Source: Nocardia beijingensis NBRC 16342 (GTDB lineage Bacteria > Actinomycetota > Actinomycetes > Mycobacteriales > Mycobacteriaceae). Taken from it: a stretch of 64,000 nucleotides of DNA. Both the position numbers and the translations under genes were made by a program. The DNA is taken from NCBI RefSeq assembly GCF_001612785.1, contig NZ_BDBC01000062.1, positions 1 to 64,000 on the forward strand, in the 5' to 3' direction. Numbering within the stretch: the stretch's first letter is position 1; every line of letters starts with the position of its first letter. A model generated the notes under the pieces. The model saw only the letters and a program-made list of their open reading frames with translations, had not been told where the DNA came from and searched no databases. Positions 8,109 through 16,727 of the stretch are shown one piece after another.

Positions 8109-10439
8109 TCAATGGCTCTCCCCCTTGGCGTCCTCCACCACCCAGGCCGCGATCTGGGCACGGGAGGTGAAGCCGAGTTTGGTCAGGATGTGTTCGACGT
8201 GGCCTTGCGCGGTTCGCTGGGAGATCACCAGTGCGGCGGCGATCTGCCTGTTGGTGAGGCCTCGGGAGACGAGATCGGCGACCTGATGCTCGCGCTTGGT
8301 CAATTCCGCGGCTCCCGAGGCGGAACTCGGGCCAACGGGCTGTTCACCCAGCGCGTAGGCCGCTGCGGCGTCCATCTCCATCGCCAACCCCCGCCGACGG
8401 GCCGCGTCGAATCGGCGTTCTCCGAGCATCCGCCGCGTCCGCTGTTCGCATTCGCGGTGGAAGCGCAGCATGTTCGGGAAGACACTCGTGGCGCTGCTTC
8501 CGGCCGGCCACGCGGTCTCGGCGGCTCCCAGCAGAACGGCCGCGCGCTCCGCGTCGCTCGGGTCGACAGTCCACGCCAGTGCCTCGAGGGCGAAGGCGGC
8601 CACGAAGGGGTTGCCCAGGCGCTGGTTGACGCGCAGCGAGTCCTCCAGCAATGCCCGTGCGCGGTGATGGTCGCCTTCTTGCCAGGCGACGACGGCGAGA
8701 CCGCGCAATGCGGCCGCGCGATGGAGTAGTTCGCCGGAAGTCTCCGTCACAGCGAGGATCTGCCGATAACAATCCGTTGCCTTGGCGACGTCGCCGCCCA
8801 GCTCGCATGCCCAGCCGAGCAACGCCAGGGCGTTGAGCCGCAGATTCTCGGTGCTGCCCGGCCCGAGCGACCGCAACGACCGCTCGAAGGCTGAAGTCGC
8901 ATGGGCGGCGTCGCCCCGGGCGAGTGCGAGGGCCCCCTCGGAGTAAGCGATGCGCGCCAGGGTCAACGGGCTCGGCGATCGCTCGGCGAGCACCCGTCCC
9001 TCCTCCAAGAGAGCGGTCGCCGCCTGGAAATCTCCTTGCGCGGCGGCCAACTGGCTGTCGGCACGGAGAGCGTTGACGCGATCGGGTATCGATGAGGCGA
9101 GTGGGTGGGCCAGGGCTCGGTCCAGCCAGGACCGGCCTTCCCCGTACATGCCGCGGAAGTTCCAGAAATCGAACATCGCCGCGGCCATGGTCATCCCGCC
9201 GTCTCCGGCCGCGCCGGTCTCATCGGAGAGAAACGATTCGAGCGCTTCACGCATGTTCGGTTGTTCGCGGTCGAGCCGGGCGACCCAGTCCGGCGCGCGT
9301 GCGCCGATCCACTCCGCGTCCCAGTCCAGCGCCAGCTGCCGGTACCACTGGCGGTGCCTGCGGCGCAGGTTCTCCTCCTCGCCGGACACCCGCAGTTTCT
9401 CCCGGCCGTAGTCGCGCAAGGTCTCGAGCATGCGGAAGCGCACGACGGTGTCGAATTCCTCGCGGATCAGGATCGACTTGTCCACCAGGGACGACAGCAC
9501 GTCCAAGACGGCGTGCGGCGCGAAGTCGAAGCCGCATACCCGCTCGGCGGCGTCGAGTTCGCAGGTGCCCGCGAACACCGACAGCCGCGCCCAGAAACGC
9601 CGCTCCGCCGCGGTGCACAGCTCATAGCTCCAGTCGACACACCAGCGCAGCGTCTGCTGCCGGGCCGGTGCGGTGCGGCTGCCCCGGGTGAGAAACGCGT
9701 AGCGGTCGTCGAGCCGTTGCAAGATCTGCTGCGGCGACATCGTGCGTATCCGGGCCGCGGCCAACTCGATCGCCAGCGGCAATCCCTCGAGCCGGGCACA
9801 GATTCTGGCCACCGCGGTTTTGTTGTCCTCATCGAGTTCGAAGCCGGGCAGCGCCGCGGCGGCGCGATCGGCGAACAACGTCACCGCGTCGAAGCGCGGC
9901 AACCCCCGCAGCGACGGTTCCCGGTCCGGATCGGGAACCGTCAGCGGAGACACCCGTAGCACAGCCTCGCCCTCGGCATTCAGCGGCTCGCGGCTGGTCA
10001 CCAGGATCCGCAGGTCCGGACAGGCGCGCAAGAACGTCTCGGTCAGCTGGGCGACCGCATCCACCAGCTGCTCGCAGTTGTCCAGTATCAGCAGCAGTTC
10101 CCGCGAACGCAGAGACCGGACAAGCGTCTCGAGCAGCGCCTCCGCCGAATCGTCCCGCACATTCAGGCTCGCCGCCACCACTTCGACCAGCAGCTCGGGA
10201 TCGGAAACGTCGGCTAGTTCGACCGACCACACCCCGTCACGGAAGTCGCGCCGCGCACTCGAGGCGGCGCGCAGGGCCAGTCTCGTCTTTCCGACGCCCC
10301 CGCTTCCGGTCAACGTCACCAGCCGCGACGTCGTCAGCAGATTCCGCACCTCGGACACCTCGGTGCGCCGACCGACGAAACTGGTCAACTCCAGCGGCAA
10401 GCTGCCTTCGAAGCTTCGCACGCCGGATGTGCTTGCCAT
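8109..10439 (-). CDS. Large LuxR-family regulator with NB-ARC-like ATPase and TPR region
   Basis: A 776-residue cytoplasmic regulator. A P-loop ATPase lies at the N-terminus (GSGGVGKT, 45-52; Walker B LLILDNCE), a helical repeat region fills the middle, and a C-terminal LuxR helix-turn-helix is recognised by LTKREHQVADLVSRGLTNRQ and ISQRTAQGHVEHILTKLG. Proteins of this layout use ATP-dependent oligomerisation to switch on transcription. The start is placed at ATG 10439; a GTG 15 bases earlier, close to GGAGGTG, is an alternative. The longer frame upstream is arginine-rich noise. It sits between two hydrolase genes and could control either. Confidence 0.8.
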   Translation of the reverse strand: MASTSGVRSFEGSLPLELTSFVGRRTEVSEVRNLLTTSRLVTLTGSGGVGKTRLALRAASSARRDFRDGVWSVELADVSDPELLVEVVAASLNVRDDSAEALLETLVRSLRSRELLLILDNCEQLVDAVAQLTETFLRACPDLRILVTSREPLNAEGEAVLRVSPLTVPDPDREPSLRGLPRFDAVTLFADRAAAALPGFELDEDNKTAVARICARLEGLPLAIELAAARIRTMSPQQILQRLDDRYAFLTRGSRTAPARQQTLRWCVDWSYELCTAAERRFWARLSVFAGTCELDAAERVCGFDFAPHAVLDVLSSLVDKSILIREEFDTVVRFRMLETLRDYGREKLRVSGEEENLRRRHRQWYRQLALDWDAEWIGARAPDWVARLDREQPNMREALESFLSDETGAAGDGGMTMAAAMFDFWNFRGMYGEGRSWLDRALAHPLASSIPDRVNALRADSQLAAAQGDFQAATALLEEGRVLAERSPSPLTLARIAYSEGALALARGDAAHATSAFERSLRSLGPGSTENLRLNALALLGWACELGGDVAKATDCYRQILAVTETSGELLHRAAALRGLAVVAWQEGDHHRARALLEDSLRVNQRLGNPFVAAFALEALAWTVDPSDAERAAVLLGAAETAWPAGSSATSVFPNMLRFHRECEQRTRRMLGERRFDAARRRGLAMEMDAAAAYALGEQPVGPSSASGAAELTKREHQVADLVSRGLTNRQIAAALVISQRTAQGHVEHILTKLGFTSRAQIAAWVVEDAKGESH

Positions 10440-10701
10440 GGCGGGTGTACTCACCTCCCGGCGTGTCCGCAGCGGCTTATCGGCGACCGGAAGGACACGG
10501 CCCCGCGCGGTCGAACCGATACGTGGAGCGGATACCACCCGCGACCGCAGAACAAACCGTTCGTTCGGTCTACCGGGCCGGCACAAGAGCACCGCCGCTT
10601 CGGCCAGGAAGCACACCGCGCCGCCCACCCGCTCGCATGGCAGCGATACTCGCGGCGGTGATGAGCGGGCCCGCGGCGCTTCGCTCCGTGTTCCGAGCCG
10701 A

Positions 10702-11637
10702 TCAGCTCAGGTGCTTGCGGAAGAACGGCACCAGGTTCTCCAGCGCGACACCGGTCGGGCCCGGCTTGTCGTACAGGTCGTAGTGCGACGCGCCCTCGAT
10801 CACGACGAGTTGCTTGTCCTTCGACGCAGCTCGACCGTACAGCTCCATGCTGAGCCGCTGCGAACCGAAGGCGCCGACCTTGTCGCCGATCACGACGCAC
10901 AGCGGCTGGGTCAGGAAGATCTCGACGCGGTCGTACGCATCCCAGTCGGCCAAGGCAGCCTGACGACCGAAGTTGAAGCTGGTCTTACCACCAGGGGCTT
11001 GACCGCGATCGGTTTTGTAGTACTCCGTGGCCTCGACGACGTCGAGATCCGTGATACCCGCCTGCTTCGCCGCGTCGACCGACGGAGGCAGCAGATCGTT
11101 GATCACCTGGGCCTGCCCGCGAGCCTCCGCGGTGCGCTGCGCGGCGATGGCCTCGAGCATCCCCATCGGGTTGTACTCCGAGAAGCCCTCTCGCATCAGC
11201 CGGCCGACGTTGCTGCCGACGACGGTGCCCAGTGCCTTGATCCGGCGGTCGATCTTGGTGGCTGCCACGGCGTAACCCGCTCCGCCGCAGATCGCGAGCA
11301 CACCGATGTTGTCCGCGTCGACGTAGGGCAGGGTGACGAGGTAGTCGATCACAAAGCTGAAGTCGCTGGTCCGGAAACCGGGATCCTCGACCGACCGCGG
11401 ATCGCCACCGCTTTCACCCTGGAAGCTCGCATCGAAGGCGGCCACCACGAAGCCCGCCTCGGCCAGCGCCTTGCCGTAGACGTTGCCCGAAGTCTGCGCC
11501 TTGCAGCTGCCGGTCGGGTGGGCGGAGACGATTGTGGGATACACCTTCGACTCGTCGAAACCCGGTGGGAAGTAGATATCGGTCGCGATGTCCCAGGCCC
11601 AGCCCTTGACCGGCACGGTGTTGATGTTTTCTGCCAT
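10702..11637 (-). CDS. Alpha/beta-hydrolase of the YcjY/DLH-like group, nucleophile apparently missing
   Basis: A 311-residue paralogue of the hydrolase at 22.3 kb. Shared features are the SAHPTGSCKAQTSG oxyanion region (38-51), AFDASFQGESGG (68-78), and the C-terminal EGASHYDLYD with its catalytic His. At the nucleophile elbow the paralogue has C-A-S-G-G, whereas this protein has C-G-G-A-G (117-121), placing Gly119 where Ser should be. It may use Cys117, act on an activated substrate, or be non-catalytic. The start is ATG 11637, preceded by AGGAGAGGAAT. The gene is divergent from the secreted protein at 11984, with an AT-rich element between them. Confidence 0.65.
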   Translation of the reverse strand: MAENINTVPVKGWAWDIATDIYFPPGFDESKVYPTIVSAHPTGSCKAQTSGNVYGKALAEAGFVVAAFDASFQGESGGDPRSVEDPGFRTSDFSFVIDYLVTLPYVDADNIGVLAICGGAGYAVAATKIDRRIKALGTVVGSNVGRLMREGFSEYNPMGMLEAIAAQRTAEARGQAQVINDLLPPSVDAAKQAGITDLDVVEATEYYKTDRGQAPGGKTSFNFGRQAALADWDAYDRVEIFLTQPLCVVIGDKVGAFGSQRLSMELYGRAASKDKQLVVIEGASHYDLYDKPGPTGVALENLVPFFRKHLS

Positions 11638-11983
11638 GATTCCTCTCCTGCTCTCGACGCTACAGAGACGAATCTATGAGCGTTTCCGCAGCTCGGGCAG
11701 GGTGGAACGGCGCATAGGAAGAATCCTTCCCAGGTATCGAATCCGCTGATCGCGCCGATCGCCGTGGTGGCGCGGAAACCGCGCCGATGCCCTCCCCCGA
11801 GCAGCGCCTGCGCGCTGTGACCCAGCCCACCGACGGTGGTTGACAACATAATATATAAAACATAGTGTTCTCGATCACATCGTAGCCAGAAAGGCCAGGT
11901 CGAACTCGAACAGCAGCAGCGGACCGACATCAGGGGTCCGTTCGCTGAAACATCACCCCACCCGAAAGAACAAGGAAGTTCAG
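11638..11983. other. Divergent intergenic region
   Basis: 346 bp between the hydrolase and the secreted protein. It holds the AT-rich promoter-like element at 11840-11868 and an AAGGAAG ribosome-binding site for the gene at 11984. No small gene was recognised. Confidence 0.5.
11840..11868 (+). promoter_or_regulatory. AT-rich element 3 with a candidate -35/-10 pair
   Basis: TTGACA at 11840-11845 is followed after 17 bp by TAGTGT, which fits the actinobacterial TANNNT -10 pattern and would drive the secreted-protein gene at 11984. The spacer contains ACATAAT and ACATAGT as direct repeats 14 bp apart. On the minus strand the block reads CACTATGTTTTATATAT, closely matching element 1. Confidence 0.5.
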
Positions 11984-12679
11984 ATGAGGATCAGCACCGT
12001 CGTCGTCGCCACCACCGTGGCGGTCGCATTCACCGTCGTCGCCGGAAGCGCCGGCGCCACTCCGGACAGCCCGGACGCCGTCGGTTTCACAGCGACCGCT
12101 GTGGGCGACCGAAGCGTCATCGAGACCGACGCGGGCTCGCTTGCGGTGGACAACGACATGTTCGAAGTCAAGGCCGCCGACGGAACCGTCCTCGCCGCGA
12201 CGCCGTTGCGATTCCGGGTCGACGAGTTCGAATTTCCCATCAGCGCGGAGGTCGCCGGTCGCACCGCCACCTTGACACCCCGGTTCGATCTCGAGCACGC
12301 GGTGTACGCACCGGTCGCCCTGCCGTACGAGGACAAAGCGCCGTGGAAGAACGAGTACGACCGTGAACAGGCCGCTTGGAGCCGCATGACCAGCACCATC
12401 ACCATGGGCGCCACGCTCGGCACCCTCATCGGCGGCCTCGGCGGCGGCGCCGTGGGCTGTGTGCTCGGCGGAATCGCCGGCGCGACGATCGCCGCGGCCA
12501 CGATCGCCGGCCTCTTCGGCCCGTTCATTCCCGCCGCCGCGGTCGGCTGCCTCGGCGGGATCGTCGCCGTCGGCGCGCTGGGCACCATCGCCGGACAATT
12601 GTTCGTCACGGCGCCCATCGCCGCCGTCGCCGTCATCCAATATCTGTCTACCGTGAATTCACCGCTGCCGGGGAAGTGA
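11984..12679 (+). CDS. Secreted protein with glycine-rich hydrophobic C-terminal half
   Basis: A 231-residue protein with a clear Sec signal peptide (residues 1-26, ending GSAGA). A beta-rich extracellular part follows (about 27-125). The C-terminal half has long Gly/Ala-rich hydrophobic stretches (about 140-220) that could form two or three membrane segments. It resembles Nocardia/Rhodococcus secreted proteins of unknown function, but I cannot name a characterised family member. The start is well supported by AAGGAAG. A strong hairpin lies 20 bp after the stop. Confidence 0.7.
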   Translation: MRISTVVVATTVAVAFTVVAGSAGATPDSPDAVGFTATAVGDRSVIETDAGSLAVDNDMFEVKAADGTVLAATPLRFRVDEFEFPISAEVAGRTATLTPRFDLEHAVYAPVALPYEDKAPWKNEYDREQAAWSRMTSTITMGATLGTLIGGLGGGAVGCVLGGIAGATIAAATIAGLFGPFIPAAAVGCLGGIVAVGALGTIAGQLFVTAPIAAVAVIQYLSTVNSPLPGK

Positions 12680-12699
12680 TCGGCCCTGCCGAAGCCGGG

Positions 12700-12735
12700 G
12701 GTCGATGCTCCGATTTGGCGGGTGGAGCATCGACC
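12700..12735 (+). terminator. Transcription terminator hairpin
   Basis: Perfect 12-bp inverted repeat (GGTCGATGCTCC / GGAGCATCGACC) with a 12-base loop, just after the secreted-protein gene. There is no T-run, as is common for actinobacterial terminators. Confidence 0.65.
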
Positions 12736-12739
12736 GTCG

Positions 12740-13298
12740 TGCATTCCTGCCGCCGAACTGCGACAGAGCGTCGAGCACCGACTGCGACGCCGTGCAACGC
12801 CCTGCTTCGGCCTGGTGTAGTAGCCGGCGCTGATCACGGCGAGCGTCGTCGGCATGGGAACGCGGCACCGGCATCAGCTGCTTCGTCAGCGTCGGCAATC
12901 AGGCCGCGCTCGGCGGCCCCACCCGAGCACTGCCCACCGAAATCGGTTGCAGGCGAGACCCGATGGATGGCCCGATCCGCACTGGCGTGGTCGCCGAAGG
13001 CCGATCCCGCGACCGGGCCGCTGCGTGTTGTGACGGCGATTCGAGTGCTCGTCCCGGCATGCCGGGCCGGGACCTTCGCCTTCCGGGCCGCTAGCCCGCA
13101 GTCGTCAATGAATGTGACACCTTTCACAGGCGAATCGGAGACTATCGGTGCGCGCAACCGGGACCAAGTGAATGTTTCCGAATTCCGGGTTCGAAAATCG
13201 TGAATTGACCGCTGCGGCAGCCGGTGCGAGCATGCGTTTATCAGGTATCACAAGGGGTCACCCGGTTGGCCCGGGCGAATTCTCCGAGGGAGTCATCG
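12740..13298. other. Gene-free stretch with a possible acyl-CoA synthetase remnant
   Basis: About 560 bp with no intact gene. On the plus strand around 12855-12915 one frame reads GTGISCFVSVGNQAALGG. This resembles the G-x-S-x-FVS-x-GN-x-A motif of NDP-forming acyl-CoA synthetases but has no flanking homology, so it may be a remnant or chance. The final part precedes the alcohol dehydrogenase and carries CCGAGGGA as its ribosome-binding site. Confidence 0.3.
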
Positions 13299-14420
13299 AT
13301 GTTGACACGGGGCGCGGTGCTGCGCGAATCACCGGGAATCTACGAAATCGTCGAAATGGAACTCGACGATCCGCGACGCGGGGAAATCCGGGTCAGGATG
13401 GTGGCCAGCGGCCTGTGTCATTCCGACGATCATTTCGCCACCGGCGACCAGACTCCCGGCATTCTGCCCATCGCGGGCGGGCACGAGGGCGCCGGCATCG
13501 TGGAGGCGGTCGGGCCAGGGACGACCGGCTTCGCCGAGGGCGATCACGTGGTGTTCTCCTTCCTGCCGGTATGCGGCCGCTGCCGGTGGTGCGCGAAAGG
13601 GTTACAGAACCTGTGCGACCTCGGCGCGTTCCTGGCCACCGGCGCCCGCTTCGACGACCCGACCTCGTTCCGGCTGTCGCTGGGCGGTGCGCCGGTCGGG
13701 CAACTCGCCGGGCTGGGCACGTTCTGCGAGTACGTCACCGTGTCGGTGTCCTCGGCCATCCGCATCGATCCCGCGATTCCCCTGGACGTCGCGGTGCTCG
13801 CCGGTTGCGGTGTCGGCACCGGGTGGGGCGCGGCCGTCAATTCCGCGCAGGTGCGCCCGGGAGACGTCACCATCGTGATGGGTGTCGGCGGCATCGGGAT
13901 CAACGCGGTCCAGGGCGCCGCCCAGGCGGGCGCGAGCGCGGTGATCGCGGTCGACCCCGTCGCTTTCAAGCGCGAGTCGGCGCGGAAACTCGGTGCCACC
14001 CATGCTGTCTCCTCCATCGAGGAGGCCGAGGAACTCGCCCGCTCCATGACCAACGGCCAAGGCGCGGACTCGGCGATCGTCAGCGTCGGCGTGACCACCG
14101 GCAAGCACATCGGCCAGGCGCTGCAGGCGGTGCGCAAGGCGGGCACCTGCGTCGCCGTCGGCCTTGGCGACACCTTCGTCAAGGACGGCGACATCGACCT
14201 GCACCAGCTCATCCTGTTCCAGAAGCGGTTGCAGGGGTCGCTTTTCGGCGCCTGCGCGCCGACCGCCGACATCCCCGCCCAGCTCGCGATGTACCAGCAG
14301 GGCACACTGAAACTCGAAGAACTCGTCACCACCCGCTACGCGCTCGAGGACGTCAATCAGGGCTTCGAGGACATGAAGTCGGGCCGCAATCTGCGCGGCA
14401 TCATCATTCACGAGGGCTGA
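13299..14420 (+). CDS. NDMA-type zinc-dependent alcohol dehydrogenase
   Basis: A 373-residue medium-chain dehydrogenase. It has the catalytic zinc ligands (GLCHSD near residue 37; GGHEGAG near 62), the structural-zinc loop CGRCRWC...C (about 92-107), and the NAD fold GVGGIGINAVQGAA (about 190). Length and motifs (SFLPVCGRCRWCAKGLQNLC, TGWGAAVN) match the actinobacterial NDMA-dependent family, which holds its nicotinamide tightly and is thought to be re-oxidised through mycofactocin. It would oxidise alcohols to aldehydes. The start follows CCGAGGGA; 25 upstream residues in frame were rejected. A mycofactocin-type SDR is 200 bp away on the other strand, suggesting a shared redox system. Confidence 0.8.
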   Translation: MLTRGAVLRESPGIYEIVEMELDDPRRGEIRVRMVASGLCHSDDHFATGDQTPGILPIAGGHEGAGIVEAVGPGTTGFAEGDHVVFSFLPVCGRCRWCAKGLQNLCDLGAFLATGARFDDPTSFRLSLGGAPVGQLAGLGTFCEYVTVSVSSAIRIDPAIPLDVAVLAGCGVGTGWGAAVNSAQVRPGDVTIVMGVGGIGINAVQGAAQAGASAVIAVDPVAFKRESARKLGATHAVSSIEEAEELARSMTNGQGADSAIVSVGVTTGKHIGQALQAVRKAGTCVAVGLGDTFVKDGDIDLHQLILFQKRLQGSLFGACAPTADIPAQLAMYQQGTLKLEELVTTRYALEDVNQGFEDMKSGRNLRGIIIHEG

Positions 14421-14460
14421 CCGTTACGCACCCTGCGCTCCTCCGGATCGGCCGCCGCAT

Positions 14461-14556
14461 TCGGCTTCGATGCGATTCATGTGGCCGAGCGACTGCTGAC
14501 CCAGCCGCAGCTCGTCGTGGGCGGGATCAAGTCGTTCTTCTCCGCACACCTGTGAC
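14461..14556 (+). pseudogene. Remnant of an alpha/beta-hydrolase (internal deletion)
   Basis: The plus strand reads FDAIHVAERLLTQPQLVVGG, a conserved core segment of YcjY-like hydrolases, fused directly to IKSFFSAHL and a stop, which looks like the family's extreme C-terminus. The ~50 residues normally between them, including the catalytic-His region, are missing, as is everything upstream. The fragment has no start codon or ribosome-binding site. It is one of two hydrolase remnants in the window. Confidence 0.5.
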
Positions 14557-14621
14557 CGTGAATGCGATGGCCGGTCCGGTACGCCGGGTCGGCCATCGTG
14601 ACAATATGCGGCCGCGTGTGG

Positions 14622-15536
14622 TTACAGATCGTCGGGCGACACGGCCGGTGGGCGGTGGCGCTCGGCCTCGGGGCCCGACGTGATCGGCGCGAAGTTGGCA
14701 CCCGGCAGGAGCAGGTGGCCCGCGTCGACGGGCAGCGCGACACCGGTGATCTGCTCGGCCAGGTCCGAGAGCAGGAAGACCACCGCGTTGCTCACGGCCT
14801 GTGACGGCAGCGCGGTGCGGCCGGCAAGAGGGGCATAGCCGTAGATGGCGTCGAGGGCGATCTTGCGGTCGACCGGTTCACCCGGGGCGACGAACAGCTT
14901 GTGGCCCATGGAGTTGTCCCAGATCTTGGTGTCGATCGCGCCCGGGCACACCGTGTTGGCGCGTACGTTGTGCGGGCCGAGCTCCAAGGCGGTGTTCTTG
15001 AGCAGGCCGATCACGCCGTGCTTGGCGGCGATGTAGGAGGTGTAGCCGGCCGTCGCCTCGAGGCCACCCACCGACGCGATCGCCACGATGGCTCCGGCCC
15101 TGCGTTCGACGAAGTGCGGCGCGACCGCTTTGATCGTGCGGAATACGCCGCCGAGGACGGTGTCGACGACAACCTGGAACTCTTGCTCACCGGTCTGCCA
15201 GCCCGCGGGACCGAGGTCCCAGACACCGGCGTTGGCGACGACACCGTCGATACCGCCGAGGGTGTCCACGGCCTGGGCCACCGCCGAGTCCAAGTCGTCC
15301 TGGCTGCGCACGTCACCGACCACGGTGAGCGCCCGGCGGCCCTGCTCCTCGACGAGTTTCCTGGTCTTGTCCAGATCGTCTTCGGTCGCCAGCGGGTACT
15401 TGATACCGGGGACCGGTGCGGCGATGTCGAACAGGACGACGTCGGCGCCCTCACGCGCGGCGGTCACCGCGTGCGAACGGCCCTGTCCGCGTGCGGCTCC
15501 GGTGATGAAGACGACTTTGCCGTCGAGTGTTCCCAT
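14622..15536 (-). CDS. Mycofactocin-coupled SDR-family oxidoreductase
   Basis: A 304-residue Rossmann short-chain dehydrogenase with the cofactor loop TGAARGQG (12-19), NAG (102-104), and the catalytic Ser155, Tyr168 and Lys172 (YIAAK). The GKVVFITGAARGQGRSHA start, the FDIAAP segment and the long insert after it are typical of the mycofactocin-coupled subfamily, whose nicotinamide does not exchange. The substrate is likely a secondary alcohol or ketone. The start is the ATG after AAGGAAT; a 14-residue upstream extension was rejected. A TGTCCA palindrome lies 135 bp upstream. It is transcribed in the same direction as the aldehyde dehydrogenase operon but separated by 326 bp. Confidence 0.85.
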   Translation of the reverse strand: MGTLDGKVVFITGAARGQGRSHAVTAAREGADVVLFDIAAPVPGIKYPLATEDDLDKTRKLVEEQGRRALTVVGDVRSQDDLDSAVAQAVDTLGGIDGVVANAGVWDLGPAGWQTGEQEFQVVVDTVLGGVFRTIKAVAPHFVERRAGAIVAIASVGGLEATAGYTSYIAAKHGVIGLLKNTALELGPHNVRANTVCPGAIDTKIWDNSMGHKLFVAPGEPVDRKIALDAIYGYAPLAGRTALPSQAVSNAVVFLLSDLAEQITGVALPVDAGHLLLPGANFAPITSGPEAERHRPPAVSPDDL

Positions 15537-15862
15537 GACGATTCCTTCGGTTCGATTTCGAGAATTCGCCGCAGGCACGGCGAAAGGATCGGGCAGGCGG
15601 TTCCGGACATCGGCGGATCCACGTGAGGCGCGTACCTGGATTCGACAGTAGAGAGACGTGGGGCACAGCAGTGTCCAACATCTTGGACACCAACGTCGGG
15701 GACGGCCGCCACCACTTCATTCGCACCGAAGCGCGTCTTTCCCGATCGCCCATTGGCTTTCGGCGTCGCCGAGGTTACGTTCGTTCTGCCGGGCAACACG
15801 ATATCCCGCAATTACACGTGTTGCCACTCGCATACCCCGCGTTGTTTCGCGGGCCTACCGGG
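15537..15862. other. Intergenic region with one operator
   Basis: 326 bp between the SDR start and the NTF2-like gene. It contains the nearly perfect TGTCCA palindrome at 15671-15690. No coding sequence was recognised in the rest. Confidence 0.5.
15671..15690. promoter_or_regulatory. TGTCCA-type inverted repeat, site b
   Basis: GTGTCCAACATCTTGGACAC has perfect 8-bp arms (GTGTCCAA/TTGGACAC) around CATC, 135 bp upstream of the mycofactocin-type SDR. It is among the best matches to the shared motif. Confidence 0.7.
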
Positions 15863-16318
15863 TCAGATCGTGGCGTTCTCCGTGAAAACCGGACTGGCCG
15901 AGACGAATCCGGTGAATTCCAGTTTCCGGATCTTCCAGGCCCCGTCCTCGACCACGAATTCGAAGTCGTAACCGCCCGAGAGCAATTGATGACTGCCGTC
16001 GGCGGTCAGCCGGAAATAGAAGACATCGGTTTTCGCGGTGGCGCTCCGACCCTGCACCTCGATCACCGGGTTGGTGATGTGATGGTGGCACTGCGGGACC
16101 TGCCGCCAGACCTTCTCGACCAGTTCGCGGACTCCGTCGATGCCGTGCCCTTCGCCCCGGGGCAGCAGATAGTCGGCGTCGGCCGCCCAGATGCTCAGGA
16201 AGGTGTCGGGATCCTTCTTGTCGATGCCGTGGCAGTACTTCGCCATCAGCGTCTTGATCTCCTCGATGTCGACCAGCCGCTGGGTCCGCGTGGCGAGATC
16301 GGGCGCTACGTTCGTCAT
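15863..16318 (-). CDS. NTF2-like (SnoaL_4/LinA-like) protein
   Basis: A 151-residue single-domain protein of the cone-shaped NTF2 fold. The N-terminal pattern (IKTLMAKYCHGIDKKD) and the HHHITNPVIEV strand match the SnoaL-like group that includes LinA-type dehydrochlorinases and small isomerases or dehydratases. Asp33 and His80 fall where the LinA Asp-His dyad lies, so catalysis is plausible though unproven. It is the last gene of a minus-strand operon (ALDH, VOC, ALDH, NTF2-like, NTF2-like), 30 bp after the previous gene. Confidence 0.7.
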   Translation of the reverse strand: MTNVAPDLATRTQRLVDIEEIKTLMAKYCHGIDKKDPDTFLSIWAADADYLLPRGEGHGIDGVRELVEKVWRQVPQCHHHITNPVIEVQGRSATAKTDVFYFRLTADGSHQLLSGGYDFEFVVEDGAWKIRKLEFTGFVSASPVFTENATI

Positions 16319-16348
16319 GCGCTGTCCCTTTCTGGAGTCGCCCGTCGC

Positions 16349-16696
16349 CTAGAAGGTGGCGGTCTCGAAGACCACGAGGCCGTCGCGCACGTGGTAGGTC
16401 TCGGTGCCGGAGCGTCCGTTGCCGAGGTCGAAGGCCAGGTAGACGTATTCGCCGACCGCTTCCTTCCGGGTGAAGGTCGGCGTCGCGGCGGTGTCGATGC
16501 CCTCCGGGGTGGCCGCCAGGATCGTGGCAAGGAATTCCTTCATCGCGGGCTTGCCGACCAACGGTGCCGGGGCGAGGGTCGTGATGATCACGGTGTCCTC
16601 GGAGTAGTCGGCGGCGATGGTGTCGATGTCCTGGCTGGCCATCGCGGCGATGTGCCGGTCCACGACCGCCATCGATGCTGCGGACACTGCGTCCAT
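16349..16696 (-). CDS. SnoaL-like NTF2-fold protein
   Basis: A 115-residue protein with a typical SnoaL pattern: a helix (VVDRHIAAMASQDIDTIAAD), YSEDTVIITTLAP, then a central VGKPAMKEFLATI helix and C-terminal strands. Members hydrate, cyclise or isomerise small substrates, or merely bind them. The start was placed at the ATG after AGGACG; upstream in-frame sequence is the shadow of the adjacent ALDH. It is 31 bp downstream of that ALDH and co-directional. Function within the pathway is unknown. Confidence 0.65.
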   Translation of the reverse strand: MDAVSAASMAVVDRHIAAMASQDIDTIAADYSEDTVIITTLAPAPLVGKPAMKEFLATILAATPEGIDTAATPTFTRKEAVGEYVYLAFDLGNGRSGTETYHVRDGLVVFETATF

Positions 16697-16727
16697 GTGT
16701 TCGTCCTGTTCTGTTCGATTGTGTGGG

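Noticed and set aside
12700..12735. The perfect hairpin considered as an operator or attachment site
   Set aside because: Its position 20 bp after a stop codon and its long perfect arms fit a terminator better; no second copy was found for an attachment site.
12855..12915. Possible acyl-CoA synthetase remnant
   Set aside because: Only a single 18-residue resemblance in one frame and nothing on either side, so it was kept as a note within the gap entry rather than a separate feature.
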